NCBI GenBank assembly: GCA_032334055.1
Contig: JAUOZS010000001.1
Coordinates: 3,558,001 to 3,622,000, forward strand
Length of the DNA: 64,000 bases
Direction of reading: 5' to 3'
Source of the DNA: Selenomonadales bacterium 4137-cl
GTDB lineage: Bacteria; Bacillota; Negativicutes; Sporomusales; UBA7701
This document shows positions 15,922 to 23,951 of the stretch, piece by piece. Below the pieces are notes generated by a model that ran no database searches, was not told where the DNA came from, and saw only the letters and a program-made list of their open reading frames with translations. Position 1 is the first letter of the stretch; each line of letters opens with the position of its first letter. Both the position numbers and the translations under genes were made by a program.

Positions 15922-17118
15922 TTACGCCGCGGCCTGGCTGAGCTTAACGAAGGCGTCGGCTATGATGACCTGCACGTCGCCGATCATGACGGCCTTGTAG
16001 TCGATCAGGTTCTGTTTGAAGCTCGACTCCAGGCTCTTTTCAATCGTGATCGACAGAGGCAGGTTATAGGCCAGGAAGTCGAAGCTCCCGAAGAAGAAGT
16101 TCCCGAACCCCGCGTAGTCATCCAGGATAACAGGGCGGCCAAGCAGGTAGCCGATACCTTCTGTCTGCGGATTGTTGACGAAGATCGGCTGGCCGCTGAC
16201 CGTGTTGGTCATGCCCCAGACCATAGAGAATAATGTCTGGTTGCTCATGACCCACTTGGCATTGGCGCCATAGCCAGCTTTCAGGAGGGAAGCGATCCCC
16301 GTCAGGTCGGTGAACTTGGGTACCCCGCCGTTGGCGTAGGTAGCGGAGTTCGCCGCCGACCAGGCGATGCTGGCGAGGCCCGCACCGGCCGTCCCGCCGG
16401 CGCCGTTGATAAGGGCATTGTCCAGCGAGTTCATCATTACGGCGGTTAATTCATCGATCAGGTAGCTTTCCAGCGCGTCGATGCTGGTGGCCTCCGCGTT
16501 GCGGGACAGGCTAAATATCTTCACCGTCTCATTCGGCTTGAACAGGACGTTGGCTATGCTCGGAGTGTCGGAATCGACGGCGGTACCTTCGCTGTGGCCG
16601 CCAAACTGCGTCAGGCCGCTCGGCGTCGCCACAGGCACGGAAAGGTTGGACGGAATCCCAAACGACCGGGATATGCCGATGACGCCCAACTGCGCCCGAG
16701 CTTTGACGAGGATTTGATTCAGTGTCTGCGTCGGGATGACGGCCGCCATGTTGCTAGCGGCACCGAAGGTGCTGGCCCGCAGCTCCGCTTTGCCTTGGTT
16801 AAATACGCTCCGCTCCTCGTCGGTCAGGTCCAAGCCTTTTAGGTTTTTGAAGAACGCCCGGCGATACTCCTGGGTAGAGTAAACGTTGTCGTCCCGGTTC
16901 TCGGCGCCGATATTCTGAAGAGGGTTGAACGCTTTGCTGGTGCCTCGCTTCTCCGCTTGGTGGGCGACGACTTCCTCCAGGGCGGCAAGTTCTCTCTCGA
17001 TCTCTTCTAGGTTAGCGTCATGATTGGTCCGCAGTTCATTCCGTATGGCAAGCTTGCGGGCCTCGATTTGGGAGCCGGTCAGGTTCTTGTGCTTGTTGAA
17101 GTATTCGGCTACAGTCAT
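15922..17118 (-). CDS. HK97-type major capsid protein
   Basis: A 398-aa major capsid protein. The first 100 or so residues are helical and charged (ARKLAIRNELRTNHDANLEE, LAALEEVVAHQAEK), matching the HK97 delta/scaffold region. The rest follows the HK97 fold pattern: AAVIPTQTLNQILVKARAQL, SYLIDELTAVMMNSLDNALI, WVMSNQTLFSMVWGM, GYLLGRPVILDDYAG. ATG 17118 is the real start, with GGAG about 8 bp upstream; longer reading in the same frame overlaps the portal gene and is not coding. No head-maturation protease gene is visible between portal and capsid (only 136 bp), so processing must be absent or supplied by a helper. Confidence 0.9.
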   Translation of the reverse strand: MTVAEYFNKHKNLTGSQIEARKLAIRNELRTNHDANLEEIERELAALEEVVAHQAEKRGTSKAFNPLQNIGAENRDDNVYSTQEYRRAFFKNLKGLDLTDEERSVFNQGKAELRASTFGAASNMAAVIPTQTLNQILVKARAQLGVIGISRSFGIPSNLSVPVATPSGLTQFGGHSEGTAVDSDTPSIANVLFKPNETVKIFSLSRNAEATSIDALESYLIDELTAVMMNSLDNALINGAGGTAGAGLASIAWSAANSATYANGGVPKFTDLTGIASLLKAGYGANAKWVMSNQTLFSMVWGMTNTVSGQPIFVNNPQTEGIGYLLGRPVILDDYAGFGNFFFGSFDFLAYNLPLSITIEKSLESSFKQNLIDYKAVMIGDVQVIIADAFVKLSQAAA

Positions 17119-17254
17119 TGTTACACGCTCCGTTTTTGAGTGATACGCCGTGCTTGCGGGACGTGCCATCCCCGGCGCTCGGTATTTCGCACGATCTATA
17201 CGCCACCGCCCATCTGGTCCGTCGCTTTGGCTATCCAGCCGCCGCACAAAGGCT

Positions 17255-18466
17255 TTACTGCTCGCTTTCCTCTCCAGGTCCGCCAGCAGGTTGTTTGAAC
17301 TTGTAGGAGAGCTGGTACGCGTTGATGATGGCTTGGTCAACGAAGTTAAGGCTCTGGAGGCACTTCTGGCCTTCGGGGCCTTCGATCTGCGGGAGGCCGA
17401 GGATTTGTAGCGCTTGGTTCTTGTTGAGGACGCCAAGCGGCATGATCTCCTTAATGGCATTGATCTTGTCCGCCATAGAGGCGAAGGCCATACGGCCGGC
17501 TGTTTCGACCGTAATCCGGTTGTCATTTGCTATTTCCCTCTCTGTGAGCAGAGCCACGGACAGCCCGATTCCCAAGGAACGTGCAAAGGGCAATATGGTC
17601 GATTCAACGAAGTTGCTATATTCTTCCGCCGTATAACTCCCGTCCACAATTTTGGCGTTCACCCCAAGGTAGGCGTAAATCTTGGAAGCTACCGCCTGCT
17701 GCTCGGGAGCATTGACCGAGTAGGGCGGTATGTCGAGTTGCTGGAAGGTGGCCTTGGCATCGATTGACGCAATCCCGTTGTTGGCTCTTAGCGATTCAGT
17801 GAACTTCTTGCGCTGGGCTTCTATGTCTTCCGGCCGTAGCGTTTGCACGAAGGATAATAGCCCCCTGGGGCTTTGCACCTGGCCGATGCCGGCTATTAGG
17901 CCCTGCGTCTGGTCGCTGGCCAACTGAATCGCCGGCGTGATGGACTGGTTGGTCTCCGACAGCAGGTCGTTCTGCATGGGCATCCGCTTTAGGTGGATTA
18001 GGTCACGGTAGGGAAGGGTGGAGCAGTTACCGTTCTGGAAGATAAACCGCACGTAAAGGTCCGTCTTATCACTCACGAACTCGGCTGAGGATGGCGCCAC
18101 CGGCCAGATAGCCTGTAGACTGCCGGTGTCCCAATGCGGCCAGAGCCAGAGGTCGTTCTTGGAGAAATATAGGGCGGTTATTCGATACAGCCACTCTTGG
18201 GTATTGCTGTACGGCGTGGGCCGAAGCCCCAAGACCCTATTGATTTGCGCATCGCCAGGCGCCCGATTTCCTTCCTCCCCAACAACGGCCTGAACGGTAA
18301 GCTTGGATGCGGCTTTGGCGACGGCGTTTACCCCCGCCAGGAATATGTCGGAATTGCTTAAGCCGCCGTAGCTCTTGAAGGCTAGCCCCGATGGCAGGGT
18401 CACTATCGACGTCTGCTCTGTCGGCGCCGGCCTCGTGAACAGGTTCTTGAGAAGTTGAAATGCCAT
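17255..18466 (-). CDS. Phage portal protein (HK97 family)
   Basis: A 403-aa portal protein. It starts MAFQLLKNLFTRPAP and carries family features: NAVAKAASKLTV, a Trp-rich WPHWDTGSLQAIWPV segment, LIHLKRMPMQNDLL, and PEDIEAQRKKFTESLRANNG. Then come PEQQAVASKIYAYLGVNAKIV and YTAEEYSNFVESTILPFARS. The dodecameric ring formed by this family is the DNA entry vertex of the head and docks terminase and connector. AAGGAGC precedes ATG 18466. It lies directly upstream of the capsid gene in the minus-strand operon. No terminase gene is found before it, which is unusual. Confidence 0.92.
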   Translation of the reverse strand: MAFQLLKNLFTRPAPTEQTSIVTLPSGLAFKSYGGLSNSDIFLAGVNAVAKAASKLTVQAVVGEEGNRAPGDAQINRVLGLRPTPYSNTQEWLYRITALYFSKNDLWLWPHWDTGSLQAIWPVAPSSAEFVSDKTDLYVRFIFQNGNCSTLPYRDLIHLKRMPMQNDLLSETNQSITPAIQLASDQTQGLIAGIGQVQSPRGLLSFVQTLRPEDIEAQRKKFTESLRANNGIASIDAKATFQQLDIPPYSVNAPEQQAVASKIYAYLGVNAKIVDGSYTAEEYSNFVESTILPFARSLGIGLSVALLTEREIANDNRITVETAGRMAFASMADKINAIKEIMPLGVLNKNQALQILGLPQIEGPEGQKCLQSLNFVDQAIINAYQLSYKFKQPAGGPGEESEQ

Positions 18467-18484
18467 GAGTTGCTCCTTTCGTGC

Positions 18485-18628
18485 CTACCGTTTGCATTTC
18501 GCTTCAAGGTATTCACGCAGAGAGGCCGCAGCTTTTTGTAGCCACGGCCTCACCTTGTGATCCCTTACGCTTTTTTTGTTTGCCTGATTACGTAGCATGT
18601 ATTCGTTATACCTGGTGTATAGGCCCAT
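18485..18628 (-). CDS. Small basic protein, 47 aa
   Basis: A short reading frame, MGLYTRYNEYMLRNQANKKS and onward, ending EYLEAKCKR. It overlaps the end of the upstream gene by 23 bp and ends 18 bp before the portal ATG, so it fills the only gap in the operon. GGAGGGCGG lies 3-4 bp before the ATG. The product is rich in Lys/Arg and Tyr and is probably helical. I recognise no family. It could be a tiny terminase-small-like or connector factor, but nothing in it shows that. Confidence 0.45.
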   Translation of the reverse strand: MGLYTRYNEYMLRNQANKKSVRDHKVRPWLQKAAASLREYLEAKCKR

Positions 18629-18908
18629 CTTCCGCCCTCCCATAAATCGCGACCAGGCAGTCTAGTTTGGACTTTAGTTCAGGCAACGAAGCTATACCAA
18701 ATACGGACTCAACAATACGTATGGCACCTTCCGTTTGCCAGACGTGGATGTCGATGTTGTTTCGTCGCCGGCAATAAAACCCGCAGACTTCGATGTCGTA
18801 GCCGTTGCCAAGATCACGGTAAACGCATTCACACCCGTCGATCACCCTCATGCAATAGTCGGTGCCGAGAAAGTCCAGAGCAGCGATTAACCGTCTACTG
18901 ATAGCCAT
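18606..18908 (-). CDS. Hypothetical protein, 100 aa
   Basis: Begins at ATG 18908 behind GGAGGTATTATT. The protein (MAISRRLIAALDFLGTDYC...) has five cysteines (DYCMRVIDGCECVYR, VCGFYCRRR, LDCLVAIYG) that could form a metal site, and a C-terminal helix. No family is recognised. It lies 130 bp after the primase gene and before the portal in the same direction, so it may be an accessory replication or head gene. Confidence 0.6.
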   Translation of the reverse strand: MAISRRLIAALDFLGTDYCMRVIDGCECVYRDLGNGYDIEVCGFYCRRRNNIDIHVWQTEGAIRIVESVFGIASLPELKSKLDCLVAIYGRAEDGPIHQV

Positions 18909-19037
18909 AATAATACCTCCAGTTTTGAAATAGTGACAAAATGACAAAAGTTCCACGATTTCACCCGGTGTTCTGTATGATTTTCTCCATAGGGGGAAGG
19001 TAGAGATTTTTGTCATTCTTGTCACTTTGTCACTTTT

Positions 19038-21212
19038 CTAAATAACAGCCTCTTTAATTCCAGCCCAAACCCATCCGTAGTTCTTCTTGTTCTTGACGTA
19101 TTGCTTCGCTTCCATCATTCGGCCAAAGGTGGCTGCGCTTCCCGGCATATGGCCATTGTTGTAGCACCATGCCTTGTAGGCTTGGTAGAATGACCGAACA
19201 GGTGCCTCACATCGCAGCCCTTTTTCGCATTCATCCTCGAAAAATTGCTCCAGGGTATCGCACTCTTGGCGGTATTGTTCGGTCCCCTGGATGACAGCAT
19301 CAGGTTCCCGCAGCCCTTCCCGCTGCCACTCCATGCAACCGGTGACGGCCCATGACAAGACTTCCGATAACACGACCGGGTCACGCAACCGCTCCTTGAG
19401 CGTGCTGTCGCGGCCTTGGCCGTCGCGGAACTGCTGCGTAAAGGGCACAATCAGAAACCGGCGCCAGATGCCCTCGTCAGTACCTCTAATCCGAGGAACG
19501 TGGTTCGTTGATAGCCAGAGCTTGAAAGCCGGCATGAAGTTAAAGGGATCGCAGCGCAGGCGCCGGGCTGTGAGGCGATCACCGCCTGTCAGAGCCTTTA
19601 CCTTGGCTTCGTCCAATATCCGGCCCTGGCCCGTTTCAGAAGCCAACAGGAGCCTCACACCCGGTAATTTCGCGATCTCAGGGGTGGGCTCACTGCCTGT
19701 ACTGGTCGTCTTATTTTGGAGCAAGACCTCGACGGCCAGAGTATCTGAGTAATCTCCCAGCGTGGCGCCCAACGTCTCCGTCAGGGTACCTTTGCCCGCT
19801 CCGCCATCACCGTGGAGAACCAGGAACTTCTCCTCTCGCACGCTCCCGGTAAGCGAGTATCCGGCGAACCGCTGAACGAAGGCCCGAACGTCCGGGTCCG
19901 GTAATATTGCCGTTACCGTTTGCTCCCACAGCCCGCGGGGCGAATCCGGCCGATACTCGGCCGCGCAGATGCGGGTCATAAGGTACTGGGGATTATGTGG
20001 AAGCAGGCGGCCGGTGCGTAGGTCAACAACACCGTTCTGGCAGTTGAGAAGCCAGAGGTCGGTATCTAGCTCATCCGGCCTTACCGGTACCAGGCTCTGG
20101 GCTAGCTCGATCATTGCCGTTATACGGGACCTTGTTTCCGACGACTTTGCCCATTTCTCTAGCGTATCATCACCGGCTACTGTTGCCGCCTTTCGGGTCT
20201 GGACAAGGACCTCCTTCGCCATCTCGACGATCCGGCCCGTGCTATCCATCGTCCATCGTTTTTTGTCCCAGATCAGCCATGCCCGCATGGCAAAACAATA
20301 CCGAAGGCGGCTGCCATAGACGGCAATAAGGCGTTCGCTGTTGCCGACATCAGTTTGCCGGAAGACGCGGAGATCGGGTGTTTCACCGGAGGATGTAATG
20401 ACCCGCTTAGGCTCGTAGCGTGCCGCCGAGCGGGCGATGGTTTCAACCTCTTTCTCCTTAAGGGGAGGATTACATCGGTCTTTGTTCGCCTTCAGTAACG
20501 CGGCAAGAATCTCGCTGGATGAAAACCCACTATTGCGGAGAGAGCAGCCCATCCGGAATAAGGTGTCGTTACGACTTCCCTCCGGTATTTCCTCTGGGCT
20601 CTCCTGTTTCTTGGTCGTTATGGTTTTTGTTGCTGCAGCTACCAGCCAGGCCGGGGCGTCGGCAATCGGAATGTCGCCCGGGTAAAAGGCCGGGTCCCAG
20701 GCGTAGCATCGTCCAGACTTGTGAAGGCTTGGAGCGGCTACGATATATCCGCCGTCGCCGCGCACGTCGATCTTGGGTCCAATCTTTCCGGATGAGTTTG
20801 GGATATGGGTACCGTTGTGCCGGAATAGATAATGCCGGCCACCGCCGCCCGTCTGGGCTTCGACTGTGTCCGGCAAAGGACTGTGATCCTTTATCAATTC
20901 TTCGAGCGCATCGCGACCAATATCTCCGTCGATATCAAGGACCCAAAGACCAGACTGTCCGCCAGTCGCGATTCCGATGTTGGCCGTCAGCCACCAGTTC
21001 CACCACTTTCGTATCTGGGCGGGGTCTGTAGTGGCGTCCTTCAGTCCATTCACTGTCCTCGGGTGTTTGCCGATTCTGTCGCAGTTTGGATTCCCGCAAG
21101 TACAATGACCGTCTTTGTCAGGAGTATGGACCGGAAACACTGACCAGCCCAGGGAGGCATAAAAAAGCGCTGCCTTCAACCTGTCGTCCTGAGCAGTAGC
21201 AGCGTTAAGCAT
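19038..21212 (-). CDS. Prim-Pol/D5-type primase-helicase (P4 family)
   Basis: A 724-aa replication protein. The N-terminal archaeo-eukaryotic-type primase-polymerase domain (about residues 10-200) has YASLGWSVFPV, a Cys-rich CTCGNPNC insert, WVLDIDGDIG with the catalytic acidic pair, and TGGGGRHYLF. A primase C-terminal region follows (RNDTLFRMGCSLRN). The D5/SF3 helicase domain has Walker A LHGDGGAGKGTLTETL (about residue 455), acidic and sensor motifs down to LWLSTNHVPRIRG, and a winged-helix end. The protein would start and unwind replication of the excised element, as in P4-like satellites. Its start codon overlaps the small gene upstream. Confidence 0.93.
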   Translation of the reverse strand: MLNAATAQDDRLKAALFYASLGWSVFPVHTPDKDGHCTCGNPNCDRIGKHPRTVNGLKDATTDPAQIRKWWNWWLTANIGIATGGQSGLWVLDIDGDIGRDALEELIKDHSPLPDTVEAQTGGGGRHYLFRHNGTHIPNSSGKIGPKIDVRGDGGYIVAAPSLHKSGRCYAWDPAFYPGDIPIADAPAWLVAAATKTITTKKQESPEEIPEGSRNDTLFRMGCSLRNSGFSSSEILAALLKANKDRCNPPLKEKEVETIARSAARYEPKRVITSSGETPDLRVFRQTDVGNSERLIAVYGSRLRYCFAMRAWLIWDKKRWTMDSTGRIVEMAKEVLVQTRKAATVAGDDTLEKWAKSSETRSRITAMIELAQSLVPVRPDELDTDLWLLNCQNGVVDLRTGRLLPHNPQYLMTRICAAEYRPDSPRGLWEQTVTAILPDPDVRAFVQRFAGYSLTGSVREEKFLVLHGDGGAGKGTLTETLGATLGDYSDTLAVEVLLQNKTTSTGSEPTPEIAKLPGVRLLLASETGQGRILDEAKVKALTGGDRLTARRLRCDPFNFMPAFKLWLSTNHVPRIRGTDEGIWRRFLIVPFTQQFRDGQGRDSTLKERLRDPVVLSEVLSWAVTGCMEWQREGLREPDAVIQGTEQYRQECDTLEQFFEDECEKGLRCEAPVRSFYQAYKAWCYNNGHMPGSAATFGRMMEAKQYVKNKKNYGWVWAGIKEAVI

Positions 21213-21363
21213 CTCTTACACCCTCGTTCCGTATCGCGTTTACCGCTTTCCGGGGCGTAGGGTCCCACTTCCCAAAAGCGTTCTTCGCGTCCAGGGCCTC
21301 CTCTCTAGGCTTGCGCCTCCTGTTGGCGCGTTGTCGTTCTCTTTGAGCCTTACTGCAGGGCAT
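21205..21363 (-). CDS. Small basic protein, 52 aa
   Basis: From ATG 21363 the frame reads MPCSKAQRERQRANRRRKPR and ends NAIRNEGVRDA, with its TAA inside the start of the primase gene, so translation is probably coupled. AAAGGTG lies upstream. The strongly Arg/Lys-rich N-terminus suggests nucleic-acid binding. No family is recognised. Confidence 0.5.
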   Translation of the reverse strand: MPCSKAQRERQRANRRRKPREEALDAKNAFGKWDPTPRKAVNAIRNEGVRDA

Positions 21364-21420
21364 TATTAATACACCTTTCTTGGGTTCGTTCCTTAGGAAC
21401 CCCCCTAATCTCGACGATCG

Positions 21421-21615
21421 CTAGGTCGGATTGACTGTAGGCTTATTAAGTTTTTCGTCCACCCACCAAGCCGGCACGAATAACCGTCGACCGACCCTTA
21501 CAGTCGGTACCGCCCCCGTCGAGCAGGCTTTATATAAGCCGGCGCGGCTCATGGGGAATGGGCCACCATTTTCCGCCAGTAGCTCAAACAACTCATACAG
21601 TTTCTTCTCATTCAT
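21421..21615 (-). CDS. Excisionase-like helix-turn-helix protein
   Basis: A 64-aa protein from ATG 21615 (MNEKKLYELFELLAENGG). The region FPMSRAGLYKACSTGAVPTVRVGRRLFVPAWWVDE matches the helix-turn-helix/excisionase pattern: recognition helix, then 'VGRR' wing and a tryptophan-rich end. It probably bends DNA for excision or controls the replication genes just downstream. An operator-like palindrome at 21633-21654 overlaps its leader. An ATG 16 codons earlier is open but would lie across that operator. Confidence 0.7.
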   Translation of the reverse strand: MNEKKLYELFELLAENGGPFPMSRAGLYKACSTGAVPTVRVGRRLFVPAWWVDEKLNKPTVNPT

Positions 21616-21632
21616 CTGCTCTTCACCCTTTA

Positions 21633-21654
21633 CATAGAATTCATTGGTTCGATG
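21633..21654. promoter_or_regulatory. Operator-like palindrome, copy 1
   Basis: A 22-bp dyad, CATAGAATTC then ATTGGTTCGATG, sits 18 bp before the excisionase-like start. It matches 17 of 22 positions of the copy at 22191-22212, with half-site CATnGAAY and its mirror. Confidence 0.65.
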
Positions 21655-21679
21655 TAAGGCCAAAAAAAATCGAGACCGT

Positions 21680-22174
21680 TTAATCCCTTTTCAATTTTTT
21701 CGAGGCGTATAGAAACGCATCAACCCACTTCTTCTTTAACCACGGTTCAGCGTCAAAACCGCCCAAAATCCACTCAAACTCAAATGCGCCCTTTTTAACG
21801 ATATTCCCGCGCTTACTCAAAACAGATAGTCTTTTCTGATCGTCTTCACTTACGTGTTCAGGATAATCCCCCTTTCTTATCTCCATTATTAGTATCATCC
21901 GGATAAAACTAATGGCTTGCGGAGAAATCTTAGGCATTTTTCCGCCGAATACTTCTCTTTCACGGTCTTGGCCGTATTCCCCGTGCATTAACGCCCATGC
22001 AGCGTAGGTTTCTTCGGTTGTCCCCGGAGGATAAATCGCAAATGCGCCACCAGGTCCACCACCACCCCTGTGGGCTTGTGGAATATGCCCACGTTCTTCA
22101 TACTTCAAAAAACCCCGCCGGGTCAACTCGACCCCCAGTGTCGACAAAGCTTTCAGTTCCTCATCTGGGTTCAA
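21680..22174 (-). CDS. MerR-like DNA-binding regulator
   Basis: A 164-aa protein starting at TTG 22174, chosen because AGGAGGG lies 6 bp upstream. The first 55 residues (LSTLGVELTRRGFLKYEERGHIPQAHRGGGG) resemble a MerR-type helix-turn-helix in which the second helix reads the DNA. The rest is an effector or dimer domain of unknown type, ending WLKKKWVDAFLYASKKLKRD. A 22-bp palindrome overlaps its own transcription start and a second copy lies before the next gene, so it is probably the element's autoregulated repressor. DNA binding is inferred from motif and sites. Confidence 0.6.
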   Translation of the reverse strand: MNPDEELKALSTLGVELTRRGFLKYEERGHIPQAHRGGGGPGGAFAIYPPGTTEETYAAWALMHGEYGQDREREVFGGKMPKISPQAISFIRMILIMEIRKGDYPEHVSEDDQKRLSVLSKRGNIVKKGAFEFEWILGGFDAEPWLKKKWVDAFLYASKKLKRD

Positions 22175-22190
22175 ACTTTATCCCTCCTTT

Positions 22191-22212
22191 CATGGAACTA
22201 ATTGGTTCTATG
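22191..22212. promoter_or_regulatory. Operator-like palindrome, copy 2
   Basis: A 22-bp dyad, CATGGAACTA then ATTGGTTCTATG, lies directly downstream of the -10 box of the regulator promoter (22216-22245), where a bound repressor would block initiation. Confidence 0.7.
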
Positions 22213-22215
22213 TAA

Positions 22216-22245
22216 ATTATACTGCCTCCCAATCTTGGCCGTCAA
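22216..22245 (-). promoter_or_regulatory. Promoter of the element A regulator operon
   Basis: TTGACG (22245-22240) and TATAAT (22221-22216) with an 18-bp spacer on the minus strand, followed at once by the operator palindrome. Confidence 0.8.
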
Positions 22246-22294
22246 GTGTTTTCCTTTGAGTATGTTTAATAACTTCTTGTATTGCTTTACTCCG

Positions 22295-22306
22295 CTGCCT
22301 TCCTAA
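22295..22306 (+). repeat. Inner copy of element A arm-type repeat
   Basis: CTGCCTTCCTAA, matching the repeats at 9388-9411 and 23884-23908. It lies next to a hairpin closely similar to the one beside the middle att site, so this stretch looks like an older or duplicated att-proximal segment. Confidence 0.45.
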
Positions 22307-22307
22307 C

Positions 22308-22341
22308 AAAAAAACGGCCTCCAGGCAGGTGCCTGAAGGCC
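22308..22341 (-). terminator. Terminator after the ParA-like unit
   Basis: A 12-bp inverted repeat with one mismatch (22316-22327 and 22330-22341), followed on the minus strand by G and seven Ts. Its sequence is nearly the same as the hairpin at 23916-23941. Confidence 0.8.
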
Positions 22342-22401
22342 GCGTCGTTACTGGGGGAGGAAAGGCAGGTCCTAAAAGAATCTCAAGCATTATCCAAAAG
22401 A

Positions 22402-22803
22402 CTATTTTTGTACTGCCTGAGCCGCTGTAACAGTCTCCTTGTTTCTATTAGCCATTTTATCATGTAAAGCGATAAATGAATAGTGATTTGCAATTGTATC
22501 TATGATCGTGCCTTTCGTTTCTTCTTTGCGAACTTTAAGGTTTGCGAATTTACTCAGTGTAGTTAGGTCAGTCTTATTATATGCATTCAAATATGTTATT
22601 ATTTCGTCCCTACTAGACATATTCGATATTGCGTAGAGAACTTCGTCCATCTCAAAGTGTCTTGTTTCTTTGCCAATTTTCTCGTTTTTATCTAACAAAC
22701 GACCATGAATATCATCCAGCATCTCTTTAAAAGTGCTATTTTCATATAGTTTTAGAATCTCAAGTATTTTTTCAGCCAAAAGTATAATCTGTTTGATTTT
22801 CAT
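22402..22803 (-). CDS. Hypothetical partner of ParA-like ATPase, 133 aa
   Basis: Starts MKIKQIILLAEKILEILKLY and continues as a mostly helical, Lys/Glu-rich soluble protein (FKEMLDDIHGRLLDKNEKIG, DEVLYAISNMSSRDEIITYL). No HTH or nuclease motif is evident. It starts 8 bp after the ParA-like gene, so the pair form one operon; a ParB-like or effector role can be suggested only from position. It is very AT-rich compared with the neighbouring primase operon, marking it as separate cargo. Confidence 0.6.
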   Translation of the reverse strand: MKIKQIILLAEKILEILKLYENSTFKEMLDDIHGRLLDKNEKIGKETRHFEMDEVLYAISNMSSRDEIITYLNAYNKTDLTTLSKFANLKVRKEETKGTIIDTIANHYSFIALHDKMANRNKETVTAAQAVQK

Positions 22804-22811
22804 GCTCTCAC

Positions 22812-23768
22812 CTACTTAATCCGAGCTAAAAATTCTTTTGTTATATTTATTAACGCTTCACTTTGTTTCTTTGCGTTTGCATTTTTGTCTTTATATGCGT
22901 AAACAGGATATCCAGATGCTGATGCTTTGGGAATCCCATCTCCATTAGTTAAGTAGTTTTCAAAAACTTGATTAGGAAAAATATTCTTCAGTGTAGTCAA
23001 AACATTACTTTGCGAGTCTTTGGGTTCCTGAGAATATTCTCTAACATTATTAGAAACAATTCCTGCTAAATTAGTTTCATGAAAGTTGGCGTCAGAACCG
23101 GAAAACGCTTTATTCAGGTCTTTCACCTTATGAGTAATTGACAAAATACCATATGATGATAGTTTATCTAATATTGTAGGGATTAGATAGTAGTCACTCT
23201 CGTATAATGCATTTTGCGTTATAAAATTTAAATTTGGAGGACAATCGAAGAAGATAAAATCGTATTGGTCTTTTACTCCCTTTAAGATATTATGAACTAT
23301 GCGAAATTTATATATATCCTTATTCATTAAATTGGCTTTGAAACTTGGTTTAGCATAAACAGCGATATCCATGTCCGTGTAGATCAAGTCAGGGTGTGAC
23401 ACTAGCAAATCTACATTAGTGTAAATATACCCCTCACTGGACCGTACAGATTTTTTCAAAATATATTGACTTAAATCCACATTTGCATTCTCATCGACCA
23501 AAAACTTCTCAAACAAATCTTTGATTGTACCAATTTTGTCGGTAAATACCTTCTTTTCAAAAATGTCATCGCTTAGACATGATATCGAAAGGTTACATTG
23601 AGCGTCAAGGTCGACTAGGAGGACCTTAGGTGAGGTGTCAGTTCCCAGAAGCTCAGACAGATTAGTTTCGGATAGCTCCTGAAGGCCGGTCCCCAAGTGA
23701 TGCGTGAATGTCGTCTTTCCAACACCACCCTTCCAATTAATAACACTAACTACTTTAGTATTGCCCAT
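22812..23768 (-). CDS. ParA/Soj-family ATPase
   Basis: A 318-aa deviant-Walker ATPase. The P-loop is INWKGGVGKTTFTHHLG (the signature lysine precedes GVGKT). Walker A' follows in LLVDLDAQCNLS, and Walker B in DQYDFIFFDCPPNLNFITQNAL. The start at ATG 23768 is preceded by GGGGGAA and gives the standard N-terminus; the frame stays open 27 codons further up. Family members move DNA or protein cargo on the nucleoid. Here it might segregate the excised element or, with the 133-aa partner, act in phage defence. Neither role is proven by the sequence. It is AT-rich and lies next to the middle att site. Confidence 0.85.
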   Translation of the reverse strand: MGNTKVVSVINWKGGVGKTTFTHHLGTGLQELSETNLSELLGTDTSPKVLLVDLDAQCNLSISCLSDDIFEKKVFTDKIGTIKDLFEKFLVDENANVDLSQYILKKSVRSSEGYIYTNVDLLVSHPDLIYTDMDIAVYAKPSFKANLMNKDIYKFRIVHNILKGVKDQYDFIFFDCPPNLNFITQNALYESDYYLIPTILDKLSSYGILSITHKVKDLNKAFSGSDANFHETNLAGIVSNNVREYSQEPKDSQSNVLTTLKNIFPNQVFENYLTNGDGIPKASASGYPVYAYKDKNANAKKQSEALINITKEFLARIK

Positions 23769-23883
23769 TATTAATTCCCCCAACCTATATAATTGTAAGT
23801 AGAGTGTTAATTTTAAAATATTTCCATAAAAAACGAAATATACCTTCACTCATTCTATCTTTTCTATCCTGTTATACCCTCTA

Positions 23884-23908
23884 TTGCCTTCCTTAACTGC
23901 CTTCCTAA
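23884..23908 (+). repeat. Right arm-type repeats of element A
   Basis: TTGCCTTCCTTA (23884-23895) and CTGCCTTCCTAA (23897-23908), spaced 13 bp, about 45 bp from the middle att core. They mirror the pair at 9388-9411, and the preceding TTATACCCT is also shared. Confidence 0.6.
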
Positions 23909-23915
23909 AGAAAAT

Positions 23916-23941
23916 GGCCTCCAGGCAAATGCCTGGAGGCC
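23916..23941. terminator. Hairpin beside middle att site
   Basis: A perfect 12-bp stem, GGCCTCCAGGCA and its mirror, with a 2-nt loop. AT-rich flanks on both sides suggest a bidirectional terminator insulating the att site. Confidence 0.65.
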
Positions 23942-23951
23942 GCGATTTTAC

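Noticed and set aside
17119..17526. N-terminal extension of the capsid frame
   Set aside because: It overlaps the portal gene in another frame and reads as Ser/Arg-rich noise; ATG 17118 with a ribosome site gives a normal capsid N-terminus.
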